64,000 nucleotides of DNA from an uncultured Bacteroidales bacterium (GCA_902782465.1 CACZNH010000015.1:22207-86206); one strand, 5' to 3'. Positions 52,630 through 61,484 are shown, numbered from the stretch's first letter. Numbers and translations are program-made. Notes: generated by a model not told the origin, from the sequence alone.

Positions 52630-53205
52630 TTACAGACTGTCGAGAGTGTCGCTAATCGACTCAAAGATGTCGTCGATGCTTCCCAAGCCGTTGATGGCGC
52701 GGTACTTGCCCTGCTCCTCATAATAGGCCTTGAGGGGCGACGTCTGCTTGTGGTAAGTCTCCAGACGCTTACGTGCGGTGTCCTCGTTGTCGTCTGAACG
52801 GCCGCTCATCTGTCCACGCAGCAGGATGCGCTTGATGAGTTCCTCCTCGGGAACCTCGAGGCCCACAACGGCGTCAATCTTTGTGTCACGGTCAGCGAGC
52901 AGCTGCTCCAGCGCCTCGGCCTGCGGGATGGTGCGGGGAAAACCGTCAAAGATGACGCCCTCGCTGGCGTTTTCCTTATTCTCGTCAAGCACCTGAGCCA
53001 GGATGTCGATGATGAGCTCGTCGGGGACGAGCTGACCCTGGTCGATGTAGCCCTTGGCAACCTTGCCTAGTTCGGTACCTCGGCGGATATTGTCGCGCAG
53101 CACGTCGCCCGTCGAGATGTGGAACAGCTTGTACTTTTCAATAATCTTATCGCTCTGGGTGCCCTTACCTGAGCCGGGAGCACCAAAAATAACAATGTTC
53201 AGCAT
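52630..53205 (-). CDS. adk: Adenylate kinase
   Basis: 191-residue enzyme interconverting ATP, AMP and ADP. The P-loop is GAPGSGKGTQ (residues 8-17), the AMP-binding stretch is HISTGDVLRDNIRRGTELGK, and GVIFDGFPRTIPQAEAL is also present. The LID is the short, zinc-free kind, giving a total length shorter than E. coli Adk. It lies 31 bp downstream of hpt on the same strand; adk-hpt pairing is common in Bacteroidales and joins purine salvage with nucleotide balance. Confidence 0.97.
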   Translation of the reverse strand: MLNIVIFGAPGSGKGTQSDKIIEKYKLFHISTGDVLRDNIRRGTELGKVAKGYIDQGQLVPDELIIDILAQVLDENKENASEGVIFDGFPRTIPQAEALEQLLADRDTKIDAVVGLEVPEEELIKRILLRGQMSGRSDDNEDTARKRLETYHKQTSPLKAYYEEQGKYRAINGLGSIDDIFESISDTLDSL

Positions 53206-53236
53206 AATGTTATCTCGTTAAAAAATATACTTGTGG

Positions 53237-53779
53237 TTATTCTTCTTTCAACACATAGATGTCGGACAGATTGCGTGCCAGACCGTCGATGTCGAGTCCG
53301 TAGCCCAAAATGAACTTGCGGGGGATTTCAAAGCCCACATATTCGGGAGGATTTCCCACCTCAAGAGCCTCGGGCTTGAAAAGCAGTGACACCATCTTGA
53401 CCGACTTGGGATTATACTTATCCAATTCTTGACGCAGCTTGACAGCAGTGAGACCGCTGTCGATGATGTCCTCAACAATCAGCACGTTGCGGCCAGTGAT
53501 GTCCTCGCTGAACCCCATCACCTGTTGCACCTCGCCCGTCGATTCCATACCTTCATAGGACTTCAATCGGACAAAGGTTATCTCAGCGTCTTGCAGATCG
53601 CAGGCACGGAACAGGTCGGCGGCAAAAACGAACGAGCCGGTGAGCACACACAGAAACAGTGCATTCTTGCCCTCGTAGTCACGGCTGATTTCAGCACCCA
53701 GGCGCTGCACTTGTTCTGCTATCGCATCACGTTTGATATAAGGCACAAACGTCAAGCCTTGATAAGTTACTTCTTCCAT
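53237..53779 (-). CDS. hpt: Hypoxanthine phosphoribosyltransferase
   Basis: 180-residue purine-salvage enzyme converting hypoxanthine or guanine plus PRPP to IMP or GMP. The PRPP-binding motif VLIVEDIIDSGLTAVKLRQE, the flexible-loop region RLKSYEGMESTGEVQQV and the C-terminal FILGYGLDIDGLARNLSDIY are all family-typical. The start at 53779 (MEEVTYQGLTF) is preferred over an 85-codon upstream extension, because a TACCTTTG box lies between them and normal Hpt length is about 180. Co-directional with adk. Confidence 0.94.
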   Translation of the reverse strand: MEEVTYQGLTFVPYIKRDAIAEQVQRLGAEISRDYEGKNALFLCVLTGSFVFAADLFRACDLQDAEITFVRLKSYEGMESTGEVQQVMGFSEDITGRNVLIVEDIIDSGLTAVKLRQELDKYNPKSVKMVSLLFKPEALEVGNPPEYVGFEIPRKFILGYGLDIDGLARNLSDIYVLKEE

Positions 53780-53803
53780 CGTTCTGTTTTGAATAATAAA
53801 ATG

Positions 53804-53811
53804 CAAAGGTA
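53804..53811 (-). promoter_or_regulatory. Putative -7 box of hpt-adk
   Basis: Minus strand TACCTTTG, 25 bp before the hpt start codon. No good -33 element was recognised. Confidence 0.55.
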
Positions 53812-53915
53812 GTGCAATAATCTTAATCTTGGCGATTTCATACCATTTTTTCCTTCGCCAATCGTCAGAATTCGTACAGCAATCGTATTGAAAAGCAAAA
53901 AAATCGTTAAATCCA

Positions 53916-53945
53916 TTGATTGACATGAAATAATGTGTACATTTG
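53916..53945 (+). promoter_or_regulatory. Promoter of the BspA/dockerin gene
   Basis: TTG at 53916-53918 and TACATTTG at 53938-53945, spaced 19 bp; leader of about 42 nt to the ATG at 53991. Confidence 0.6.
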
Positions 53946-53990
53946 CGGGTTAAAACAGACAAAATATCAACATCAATACAGAAATACGAA

Positions 53991-56132
53991 ATGCGCAAAT
54001 TGTTTTCACTCCTGCTGTTGACCGTTGCCAGCACACTGGCTTGTCAGGCCATTACAGCCGATGTAACACCAGGTGAACTTGCCCAAATTATTGGCGATGA
54101 CACCAGCATCACAGAACTGGTGCTGACTGGCACGATGGACGCCCGTGATTTCCAATTTATCTCGGAGAACCTCAACAATCTAGCCACGCTGGACATGAGC
54201 CAGGTGACGATTGTGCCTTACAACAACAGCACTCCTGTCTATAGCACTTATGTCAATTATTACGCCAACGAGATTCCCCGCACGGCATTCTTCGGCAAGC
54301 CTCTGACATCTGTCGTCTTGCCCGCAGGCATCGAGGGTATCGGCTATGCAGCCTTTGCCGGCTGCGACCAGCTCCAGAGCGTTGTCCTGCCCGCCTCGGT
54401 GACATACATCGAGGACTATGCTTTTGCCGGTTCCGGCTTAACGAGCATTGATTTGCCTTCTGCCATTGTTTTTATGGGTGATGGCGTTTTCTCGCGTTGC
54501 ACAGCTTTGACCTCTGCAACAATCAATTCCTCGGAAATCGGGGCATTTGCATTCCTGGGTGACATCGCACTTACCGAAGTGAACATCGGTACCAAGGTGG
54601 GTTATATCAACGAGGGCGCCTTTAACGGCTGTACAGCATTGACTACGGTCAATTTCGACCCCAAGTGCTCGATAGCCCGCATTGGCGACGAGGCCTTCAT
54701 CAACTCGGGTCTTGAGACGCTGGACATCAAGTCTATCAAATTGTCAACCATCGGTGACTGGGCGTTGGCCCAGACACATCTGTCGAGCATCGAACTGACC
54801 GATGGCATGACGCATCTGGGTGTTGGTGCTCTGGCTCACAACCCCTACCTGACCAGCGTGAAGCTGCCCAGCATCCGCTCTAGAGGTAACGGCACTGGTG
54901 GCAAAAAGGACACTGAGAAACCTGAGTTAACTCCAAGTCTTTTCGGTGCCAAGGGTTCTATCCGCATTAATCCCACGCTGGAACGCATCAGCGCTTATAC
55001 TTTTGCCGACGACAGTCTGCTCAACGACAGCCAGCTGCTCAAGCGTGGCGTAAAGGTGATTGAGCCTTATGCTTTCTATAACAACAGTCTGGAGATGGAT
55101 ACCATGTACCTGCCTTCAACACTCGTATTCCTGGGTGACTCGGCCATGGCCGGTATGACTGGCATGCAGGTGCTCAAGACCGATGCCGAGAGCGTTCCCG
55201 AGGTGGGAATCGATGTATGGGCAGGCGTGGACCAGCCTTCGATACCGCTCATCACCCCCAGTAAAGAAGCCACAGCCCTTTATCAGGAAGCCGACCAGTG
55301 GATGTACTTCTTCTTTGCTCCCAGCTACCTGCGTGGTGATGTGAACATGGATGGCGATGTCAACATTGCCGATATCACATCGCTCATCGACTATATCTTG
55401 AATGGTGAGGAAACTGCAGAGCCGATTAATCTCCTGGCAGCAGATATGGACGAGGATGGCGTCATCGGCATCACGGATGTCACTGACTTGATTGACTATG
55501 TTGTCAACATGGTTTCCCTCATGACTCCAAACCAACGGAAAGATGAGTTGGAGCGCCGATTTGCCACGACAAGCGATGCGCTGATGATGGAACCGATTTC
55601 ATTGAGGGCTGGCGAGACCCGCACCATTGACGTCATGCTGAACAATGACGAGCACGACTATACCGCACTGCAGTGCGATATCGTACTGCCTCACGGTGTG
55701 CAGCTGGTAGCCGCCAACGCCATTGAACGTGGACGCGACCACAACTGCTATAGCGTCAAGAATGTCAATGACGATAACGTTTACACCTTGATGGGTATAT
55801 CTGACGCCAACAGCTTGTTTGCTGGTGACGAAGGCAAGATTCTGCGTCTCACGGTCACTGCCGGTGACGAGTTTGATGCCACTGCAGCCCAAGTTGAACT
55901 CAACAACATCATGCTCGTTACCGAAAAGAACTCGATTGTCCTTGCCGGCAGCACGATGACAAAACTCAACGAGAACACTGCTGTTGAGCAGTTGAACAAC
56001 GACAGGCAGATTGCCAAGGTGACCTATGTCAACGTTTCGGGCCAGCAGAGCGAGAATCCCTTCGATGGCATGAACATCGTGGTGACCACCTACACCGACG
56101 GCACGACCTCGACGGTTAAGGTCATCAAGTAA
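53991..56132 (+). CDS. Secreted BspA-like LRR protein with dockerin and cohesin-like parts
   Basis: 713 residues. A signal peptide (about 1-22) is followed by BspA/LRR_5 leucine-rich repeats at about 80-420 (SVVLPASVTYIEDYAFAGSG, LTEVNIGTKVGYINEGAFNG). Dockerin-like calcium loops occupy about 449-515 (GDVNMDGDVNIADITSLIDY and ADMDEDGVIGITDVTDLIDY). A cohesin-like beta segment follows at about 535-665 (DYTALQCDIVLPHGVQLVAA), and the short C-terminal end (VTYVNVSGQQSENPFDGMNI) resembles a sorting module. The domain set is the same as in the protein at 5281 but in a different order around the dockerin. Probably a surface adhesin. Chosen start opens the signal peptide; an earlier start at 53943 overlaps the promoter. 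Confidence 0.75.
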   Translation: MRKLFSLLLLTVASTLACQAITADVTPGELAQIIGDDTSITELVLTGTMDARDFQFISENLNNLATLDMSQVTIVPYNNSTPVYSTYVNYYANEIPRTAFFGKPLTSVVLPAGIEGIGYAAFAGCDQLQSVVLPASVTYIEDYAFAGSGLTSIDLPSAIVFMGDGVFSRCTALTSATINSSEIGAFAFLGDIALTEVNIGTKVGYINEGAFNGCTALTTVNFDPKCSIARIGDEAFINSGLETLDIKSIKLSTIGDWALAQTHLSSIELTDGMTHLGVGALAHNPYLTSVKLPSIRSRGNGTGGKKDTEKPELTPSLFGAKGSIRINPTLERISAYTFADDSLLNDSQLLKRGVKVIEPYAFYNNSLEMDTMYLPSTLVFLGDSAMAGMTGMQVLKTDAESVPEVGIDVWAGVDQPSIPLITPSKEATALYQEADQWMYFFFAPSYLRGDVNMDGDVNIADITSLIDYILNGEETAEPINLLAADMDEDGVIGITDVTDLIDYVVNMVSLMTPNQRKDELERRFATTSDALMMEPISLRAGETRTIDVMLNNDEHDYTALQCDIVLPHGVQLVAANAIERGRDHNCYSVKNVNDDNVYTLMGISDANSLFAGDEGKILRLTVTAGDEFDATAAQVELNNIMLVTEKNSIVLAGSTMTKLNENTAVEQLNNDRQIAKVTYVNVSGQQSENPFDGMNIVVTTYTDGTTSTVKVIK

Positions 56133-56160
56133 GACATCGGTTTATCATTCTGATATCAAG

Positions 56161-56199
56161 AGCAGGGGCGCTTCACGAAGAGGCACCCCTGCTACTTTT
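56161..56199 (+). terminator. Intrinsic terminator after the BspA/dockerin gene
   Basis: AGCAGGGG (56161-56168) pairs with CCCCTGCT (56186-56193), followed by ACTTTTA. Confidence 0.8.
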
Positions 56200-56220
56200 A
56201 TCTTGTGACCTTGATGACGG

Positions 56221-57243
56221 TCAGTCCTTCAGACTCTGCAAGCGCTCATAAACCTCGTCGGCAACCACCTGGGCGGCCTTGTAGGACCAGTGGGTATCGT
56301 TGTAGAGGTACACGTCCTGTTCCCCTCGGTCAACCATGGGCTGGAGCACATCCTTGGCAATGACGATGTGGGGATCATTGTTGAAAATTGACTTGATTTT
56401 CTCGTTGGTCGCTTTCTCGGGATAAGGGTTGTCGACGATATACTGCTGGTAGAGGTCATACTTGTCGACAGGAACAAGCAGGACGAGGGTGAGATGCTTT
56501 TCCCGTGCCTTGTCGAGCAAGGCCTGATAGGTGGAGCGGATTGTGGGGATGTGGCTCTCGCTCATGTTGATGGTCTTGATGTCATCGACATAGAAGTAGA
56601 GTGTGCTGGGATGGTCGCTGGTGAAAAAGTCACGGTTGAGCTGTTTCTTGATGATGGGCGGCGTCATCAGTCCTGAGTTATAGACGATGAAGTCCCGCAC
56701 ACGCAACAGCGACCACTCGTTAGGAGAACCCACAAGCTTTTCTTTCCCCTTGGAAGCCGCCACCAGTTCCTTCTTGGGGTTGAACCCCGTGAAGAATTCG
56801 TCAAACGCTCTCTCGACACACTCGACGATAAGCACCGACGCGTTAGTAGAATCTATCACGCCCAGGTCCATCATCTCGTAGGCAAAGGTCACGGGGCTGT
56901 AATACAGGTAACGGCCTGCATTGACAACCTTGAGACCTTTCAAAGCCAGGTAGTTCTGATAACCATCCCTGCCACGCTCCGAGAACGAGTCTCCGATGGT
57001 AATCACATCACATTGAGCGTTACGCAGTTCATCAATATCAAAGACTGTCGTGAAAACCTGCTCTTCGGGAAAGTTCTTCTCAAGATTATCGTCATACTCG
57101 TGGCCAAAGGGAATGAACGCCAGACGTCCGATATCGCCCGTCACATTGGGGCAGATAATTAAGGTGAAATAGCACACGCCTGCCACAGCAAGCAGCCAGA
57201 CAGGCAAGAGCGTATAAGTTATTTTTTTCAGGAACTTTTTCAT
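56221..57243 (-). CDS. SGNH/AlgJ-like membrane-anchored protein paired with MBOAT
   Basis: 340 residues: an N-terminal membrane anchor (about 12-32), then an SGNH-hydrolase-like domain. Block I is ITIGDSFSERGRDG (Ser about residue 87), and a late Asp-x-His block, NDTHWSYKAAQVVADEV, supplies the rest of the triad. This layout is typical of AlgJ/AlgX-type partners that move acetyl groups onto a polysaccharide in the periplasm. It lies six bases downstream of the MBOAT gene, whose product brings the acyl group across the membrane. Confidence 0.8.
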   Translation of the reverse strand: MKKFLKKITYTLLPVWLLAVAGVCYFTLIICPNVTGDIGRLAFIPFGHEYDDNLEKNFPEEQVFTTVFDIDELRNAQCDVITIGDSFSERGRDGYQNYLALKGLKVVNAGRYLYYSPVTFAYEMMDLGVIDSTNASVLIVECVERAFDEFFTGFNPKKELVAASKGKEKLVGSPNEWSLLRVRDFIVYNSGLMTPPIIKKQLNRDFFTSDHPSTLYFYVDDIKTINMSESHIPTIRSTYQALLDKAREKHLTLVLLVPVDKYDLYQQYIVDNPYPEKATNEKIKSIFNNDPHIVIAKDVLQPMVDRGEQDVYLYNDTHWSYKAAQVVADEVYERLQSLKD

Positions 57244-57249
57244 CGTCTT

Positions 57250-58698
57250 CTAGAATTGGAAATAGATGAATGTTTGAACCTGTCCCGCCATGAAAAACAT
57301 CGCCAACAGGATGCACACATACAGCAGATAGCGGACAGCAGTAAACTTGAGCACACCCCGTGCCGGGTCGAGTTGCAGGGCGTGCTGCTTGTCGCGCTGC
57401 AACCACTCCACCAGCAGCACGATGAGACCCATGTACAGTCCCTTCCTGCCATAGATGACAAACGGGCCGTCGAACAAAGTCGCAAACATGTGCCCAATGA
57501 AATGCACCGCCTGATTCATGTCCTCGCAGCGGAAGATAATCCATCCGATGACCGCCAAGACAAAGGTTATCACCATTTGCAGCAGTTCTTTCAGGCTTGG
57601 CAGCCAACGGCCTGCAGCTACTGCCGGTTTCTTCTTGGAGCTGATACCTAACACATTGTATATAATCAGTAAGACGGCATGATAGAGTCCCCAACAGATG
57701 AATGTCCAGTTGGCACCGTGCCACAGGCCACTGACGGCCCAAACAATCAGCACGTTGGCCATCATGCGTCCACGTCCGCAGCGGTTACCGCCCAAGGGGA
57801 TGTAGATGTAGTCGCGGAACCAGGACGTCAGCGAGATGTGCCAGCGCCGCCAAAACTCGGGAATGTCACGTGAGAAATACGGGAAATTGAAATTGCGCAT
57901 CAGGTTGAACCCGAAGAGCCGGGCACACCCGATAGCGATGTCACTGTAGCCCGAAAAGTCGCAGTAGATTTGCAGGGTGAACATGACGCCGAGCAGGAAC
58001 ACGCTCATGCCAGACAAGGAGTCATAGGCATTCCACATGTTGTTGACCACCGTGGCGCAGTTATCGGCAACAACGAGTTTCTTGAGAAAGCCCCACAGCA
58101 TCTGACGCAGGCCGTCAACGGCACGGGCATAATCAAAGTACCGCTCGCGCTGGAACTGCGGCAGCAGGTTGGTGGCACGCTCGATGGGGCCAGCCACCAA
58201 TTGCGGGAAGAAACTGATGTAGGCACAGAACTCTATGATGTCATGTGTGGCACGAATCTGGCGACGGTAAACGTCGATGGTGTAGCTCAGCGCCTGGAAG
58301 GTATAGAAACTGATACCCACGGGCAGGATGATGTCGGTCGTCACCCAGTCGAGATGATAGCCCGTCATCGAGTGCACCAGCAGGTCCAGATTCTCGACAA
58401 AGAAGTTGAAATACTTAAAGTAACCCAATATCAACAGGTTGACCACGATATTGGCGGCACTGACAAGGCGCTGGCGCACCCTGTTGCCCTCATTGCGCTC
58501 GATGAGCAGTCCACTGGCATAGCTGCACACCGACGTCAACACTATCAATCCGAGGAAGCGCCAATCCCACCAGCCGTAGAAGACGTAGCTGGCCGCGATG
58601 ACCAGCAGATTCTGCCAACGTCGCTCACGAAAGACGAACCAATAGAGCAGGAACACTATCGGCAGGAATATCAGGAATTGGAATGAGTTAAACAGCAT
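57250..58698 (-). CDS. MBOAT-family O-acyltransferase (AlgI-like)
   Basis: 482 residues with about ten membrane helices. The catalytic histidine lies in VSGLWHGANWTFICWG. FNFPYFSRDIPEFWRRWHIS and SWFRDYIYIPLGGNRCGRGR are classic AlgI/DltB-like signatures. It passes an acyl group, usually acetyl, toward a periplasmic acceptor with the help of the adjacent SGNH protein. The start at 58698 (MLFNSFQFLIFLPIVF) matches the family's usual beginning; an ATG four codons upstream is possible. The glycan it modifies is unknown. Confidence 0.9.
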   Translation of the reverse strand: MLFNSFQFLIFLPIVFLLYWFVFRERRWQNLLVIAASYVFYGWWDWRFLGLIVLTSVCSYASGLLIERNEGNRVRQRLVSAANIVVNLLILGYFKYFNFFVENLDLLVHSMTGYHLDWVTTDIILPVGISFYTFQALSYTIDVYRRQIRATHDIIEFCAYISFFPQLVAGPIERATNLLPQFQRERYFDYARAVDGLRQMLWGFLKKLVVADNCATVVNNMWNAYDSLSGMSVFLLGVMFTLQIYCDFSGYSDIAIGCARLFGFNLMRNFNFPYFSRDIPEFWRRWHISLTSWFRDYIYIPLGGNRCGRGRMMANVLIVWAVSGLWHGANWTFICWGLYHAVLLIIYNVLGISSKKKPAVAAGRWLPSLKELLQMVITFVLAVIGWIIFRCEDMNQAVHFIGHMFATLFDGPFVIYGRKGLYMGLIVLLVEWLQRDKQHALQLDPARGVLKFTAVRYLLYVCILLAMFFMAGQVQTFIYFQF

Positions 58699-58717
58699 AA
58701 TCAGTTTCAATTATTTA

Positions 58718-58785
58718 AAACTACGAATTGCGTTAATTATACCAATCAGTTTGCTAATTCGCTAAATTCGTGTAATTCGTAGTTT
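58718..58785. repeat. Dispersed palindrome family B, copy B3, overlapping a gene end
   Basis: AAACTACGAATTGCGTTAAT on the left and AATTCGTGTAATTCGTAGTT on the right are complementary over most of their length. The right arm runs into the glycosyltransferase gene and encodes its last residues (KLRITRI) and stop codon. Confidence 0.85.
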
Positions 58786-59712
58786 GTTTTCTGATGCCAT
58801 GTCATAGTGCATCAGCATGAGTTCATATTGTTTCCAATGGTTACGGGTGATGACCTCCAGAATAACGCCTGCAACCCACAGCAGCATGGCGAGCAAGGCG
58901 ATGAATCCGCTGACAATCAGTGTCGGGAAACGCGGCACCAGACCCGTCTGGAAATATTCGATAAACACAGGCGTCACCATGACCACAGCTATGACCATCA
59001 GCACTGCGGCGATGATGGTGAACAGGCGCAGAGGGCGGTGTTGCCCGAACAGCGCCAATGCCATCTTCAAGGCACGGTATCCGTCGCCGAAGGTGTTCAG
59101 CTTGGAGTGGCTGCCGTCGGGACGTTCACAGTAATCCACGGGCATTGAATCCACCTTAAAACTGTGTTCCAATGCATGCACAGTCATCTCGGTCTCCACC
59201 TCAAAGCCCTGTGAGCGCAAGGGGAAATTCTTGACAAAGCGGCGGCTCAACGCCCTGTAACCCGTGAGGATGTCCTGCACGTCGCTGCGGCACATCCAGT
59301 TCACCAGCCGTCTCATCAGCCTGTTTCCCGAATTATGAAAAGGTCGCTGGTTCACAGCAAAATAAGTGGACGATAAGCGGTCTCCGATGACCATATCACA
59401 GCCGTCGTTCAGCACCTTGTCACACAGGGAGGCAGCCTGAGCGGCAGGATAGGTCGCATCACCGTCAACCATCAGGTAACAGTCGGCATCGACAGTATTG
59501 AACAGCGTGCGCAGCATGTTGCCCTTGCCCTGGCGATGCTCAGCAATGACGGTAGCTCCAGCAGCACGGGCAACATCGGCAGTGCCGTCATGCGAATTAT
59601 TGTCGCCGACCACAATCTGTGCATCGGGCAAGGCCTTCTGGAAATCTTTCACCACCTGTCCGATGGTGCCGGCCTCGTTATAGCAAGGTATGATTACTGC
59701 AATGCGATTCAT
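58762..59712 (-). CDS. Family 2 glycosyltransferase (DPM1/DolP-mannose synthase-like)
   Basis: 316 residues. The N-terminal GT-A domain has IPCYNEAGTIGQVV, VVGDNNSHDGTADVA and the metal-binding MVDGDATYPA (DxD-like); FEVETEMTVHALE and the CERPDGSHSKLNTFGDG region fit polyprenyl-phosphate sugar synthases. Two C-terminal membrane helices lie at about 232-255 and 268-292. It probably transfers a sugar from a nucleotide donor to a polyprenyl phosphate, feeding the membrane protein encoded next to it and the MBOAT cluster. The extreme C-terminus is encoded by palindrome B3. Confidence 0.85.
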   Translation of the reverse strand: MNRIAVIIPCYNEAGTIGQVVKDFQKALPDAQIVVGDNNSHDGTADVARAAGATVIAEHRQGKGNMLRTLFNTVDADCYLMVDGDATYPAAQAASLCDKVLNDGCDMVIGDRLSSTYFAVNQRPFHNSGNRLMRRLVNWMCRSDVQDILTGYRALSRRFVKNFPLRSQGFEVETEMTVHALEHSFKVDSMPVDYCERPDGSHSKLNTFGDGYRALKMALALFGQHRPLRLFTIIAAVLMVIAVVMVTPVFIEYFQTGLVPRFPTLIVSGFIALLAMLLWVAGVILEVITRNHWKQYELMLMHYDMASENKLRITRI

Positions 59713-59730
59713 TTCTTTAGTTTTTAGACT

Positions 59731-60945
59731 TTAGGGGGTTGAATTAACTTCGGACTCCCGTTGATGGAAAAGGTAGAGCAGCACGCCAATGAACAGCACG
59801 ACGAATGTGCGCCAGGTGAAATGCAGATGATGCCAAGTGTGCTCCAGCAGCACCAGCACCCACACGAAGCTGGAGGCCGCCAACAGCAGCATCCAGCCGT
59901 TGCTCTTCAGCGCCTGCAGGGCATTACCCAACAACCATGATATCACTGCCGTGAGCAGCGATACAAGCGCCAGAAGCGATAACGTCCTCGTCAGGCTCCA
60001 TCTCATGAAGTCTTGCTCTCCGTGTCCAACCGTGCGCTGTGTGACGGCGCCCATGGCATCTCCAAAGACGTCAAAGTCCGTCACCAGCCATGCCAGCAGC
60101 CATTTCGTGCCCCACAATAAGGCATAGCCAGCCAACCAGGCCAACGCCATCACAATCATCGTGCGGCAGGCATCATCAGGACGGCGAAAGAGCATATATA
60201 CCATCAGGGGCACCGCCATCGCCACCATGGGCGTGGTCAGCAGGTCCATAAATGCCGTCACGCCGCCAATGATGAAAAACAGCACCATAGCATTACCTCG
60301 ACAACCCGTCGGCTTGTCCCATAGCAGGATAAGCAACGAGGCGGCAAGCGCGATGACAAACGTGGGCATATAGTTCAGGCACAACGGCACAGTGGGCACC
60401 ATCACTGCCGCCAGGGGCAGTGTGATGATGAGCGCATCGCCGATACCTAGCCGCTTGATCACAACGACCATCGTCACAATCAGCAACAACGTGATTAGCA
60501 ACACGTTAAATATCCTGATACCACGCATTGTGGTGACACACAACAGGGGACGCAACAAGCACTGGCTGCCGTGCCAATAGCGGCTGTAAACGACCGGTTG
60601 AAGCCGGGGATTGTCGGGGTCGCTCAGGAGTGTCTTCATGCCCGCTACAGGCGACGCATCGGCCATGAAAAACCTGTTTTCCATCGCTGACTGCAGCGGA
60701 CGGTTCTCGTCAGAGCAATAGGCGATGTCCAGCATCAGGCACTCGGTGAACACCCCGATGATGTAAGGCTTGAAAAAGCCTACCTGCCAAGTAAACTTCT
60801 GGCCGTCCTCCACCACCTCGGCTACCGACTGACGCACATTACCCTCAATCGCATCGCGAGGGATGAGCGATGTCGCCACTACCGCCCCCGTGAACAGGAG
60901 CAACAGTACCAAATAGCTCAACAATATGCGCCCAGCCAATCTCAT
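59731..60945 (-). CDS. Polytopic membrane protein, unknown; possible lipid-linked-sugar glycosyltransferase
   Basis: 404 residues with about 10 membrane helices and a periplasmic loop at about 25-125 between helices 1 and 2. No family is recognised with confidence. The topology (large first extracytoplasmic loop, many helices) and its place 18 bp upstream of a polyprenyl-sugar synthase gene suggest a GT-C-like enzyme that uses polyprenyl-phosphate sugars. That is inference from context. Its ATG overlaps the stop of a tiny lysine-rich frame upstream (ATGA), suggesting coupling. Confidence 0.6.
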   Translation of the reverse strand: MRLAGRILLSYLVLLLLFTGAVVATSLIPRDAIEGNVRQSVAEVVEDGQKFTWQVGFFKPYIIGVFTECLMLDIAYCSDENRPLQSAMENRFFMADASPVAGMKTLLSDPDNPRLQPVVYSRYWHGSQCLLRPLLCVTTMRGIRIFNVLLITLLLIVTMVVVIKRLGIGDALIITLPLAAVMVPTVPLCLNYMPTFVIALAASLLILLWDKPTGCRGNAMVLFFIIGGVTAFMDLLTTPMVAMAVPLMVYMLFRRPDDACRTMIVMALAWLAGYALLWGTKWLLAWLVTDFDVFGDAMGAVTQRTVGHGEQDFMRWSLTRTLSLLALVSLLTAVISWLLGNALQALKSNGWMLLLAASSFVWVLVLLEHTWHHLHFTWRTFVVLFIGVLLYLFHQRESEVNSTP

Positions 60946-61046
60946 CTTTTCTTAGCTTCTTTCTTTGCTTTCTTATGGGCCTTCTTTTTTTCTTTCATCG
61001 ATTTACTGACTGAATCATCTAAACGAAATGACTTGTATCGGTCCAT
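60942..61046 (-). CDS. Tiny lysine-rich ORF coupled to the membrane protein gene
   Basis: 34-codon frame: MDRYKSFRLDDSVSKSMKEK followed by an AK-rich tail ending KKR. Its TGA overlaps the ATG of the downstream gene as ATGA, a classic coupling arrangement, and a TATTTTTG box lies about 40 bp upstream (61086-61093, minus strand). It might be a leader peptide or a small basic protein. No homologue is known to me, and the lysine-rich composition could be chance. Confidence 0.4.
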   Translation of the reverse strand: MDRYKSFRLDDSVSKSMKEKKKAHKKAKKEAKKR

Positions 61047-61123
61047 AATACAACTTTTTCATACCGAGATGATTATGTTTTGTCACAAAAATAGTGCATT
61101 TGTCACATATCCACTCAAGGCAA

Positions 61124-61468
61124 TTAAAGCACTGCTGCCACGCGTCTGATACGTTTGAGTTTTTCCATAAAGGACTCATCACGCTCAGCCATCATCATAT
61201 CATATTCGTTTTGCATGGCCAGCAGGGGGGCTGCATCAATGCCTAATGCTGCCTCCATCATCATAGCCATCTCTAAATTAAGGGCTCGTTTACCATTAAG
61301 CACTTCGTTTAAAGACGAATAGGATATGTCAATCTTTTTTGCCAGTCCACGCTGTGAAATTCCTCTAAACGCCAACTCATCTTTCAAGACTTCGCCTGGA
61401 TGAGTAGGCTGAGAGGGTTTCAGGTTATTGGCTATCATCTGTGGATTCACGCCTTCAATTGTAATCAT
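61124..61468 (-). CDS. higA: HigA-family antitoxin (XRE HTH)
   Basis: 114 residues. The characteristic HigA opening PSQPTHPGEVLKDELAFRGI is followed by an HTH (SQRGLAKKIDISYSSLNEVL) and NGKRALNLEMAMMMEAALGI. It represses its promoter and binds the toxin encoded just upstream, with a 16-bp gap between the genes. This is the second toxin-antitoxin pair of the window and belongs to a different subfamily from the one at 3.5 kb. Confidence 0.9.
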   Translation of the reverse strand: MITIEGVNPQMIANNLKPSQPTHPGEVLKDELAFRGISQRGLAKKIDISYSSLNEVLNGKRALNLEMAMMMEAALGIDAAPLLAMQNEYDMMMAERDESFMEKLKRIRRVAAVL

Positions 61469-61484
61469 AACGATGTACCTCCTT

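Noticed and set aside
53780-54034. N-terminal extension of hpt
   Set aside because: The extra 85 codons lie upstream of a TACCTTTG box and would make the enzyme much longer than the family norm.
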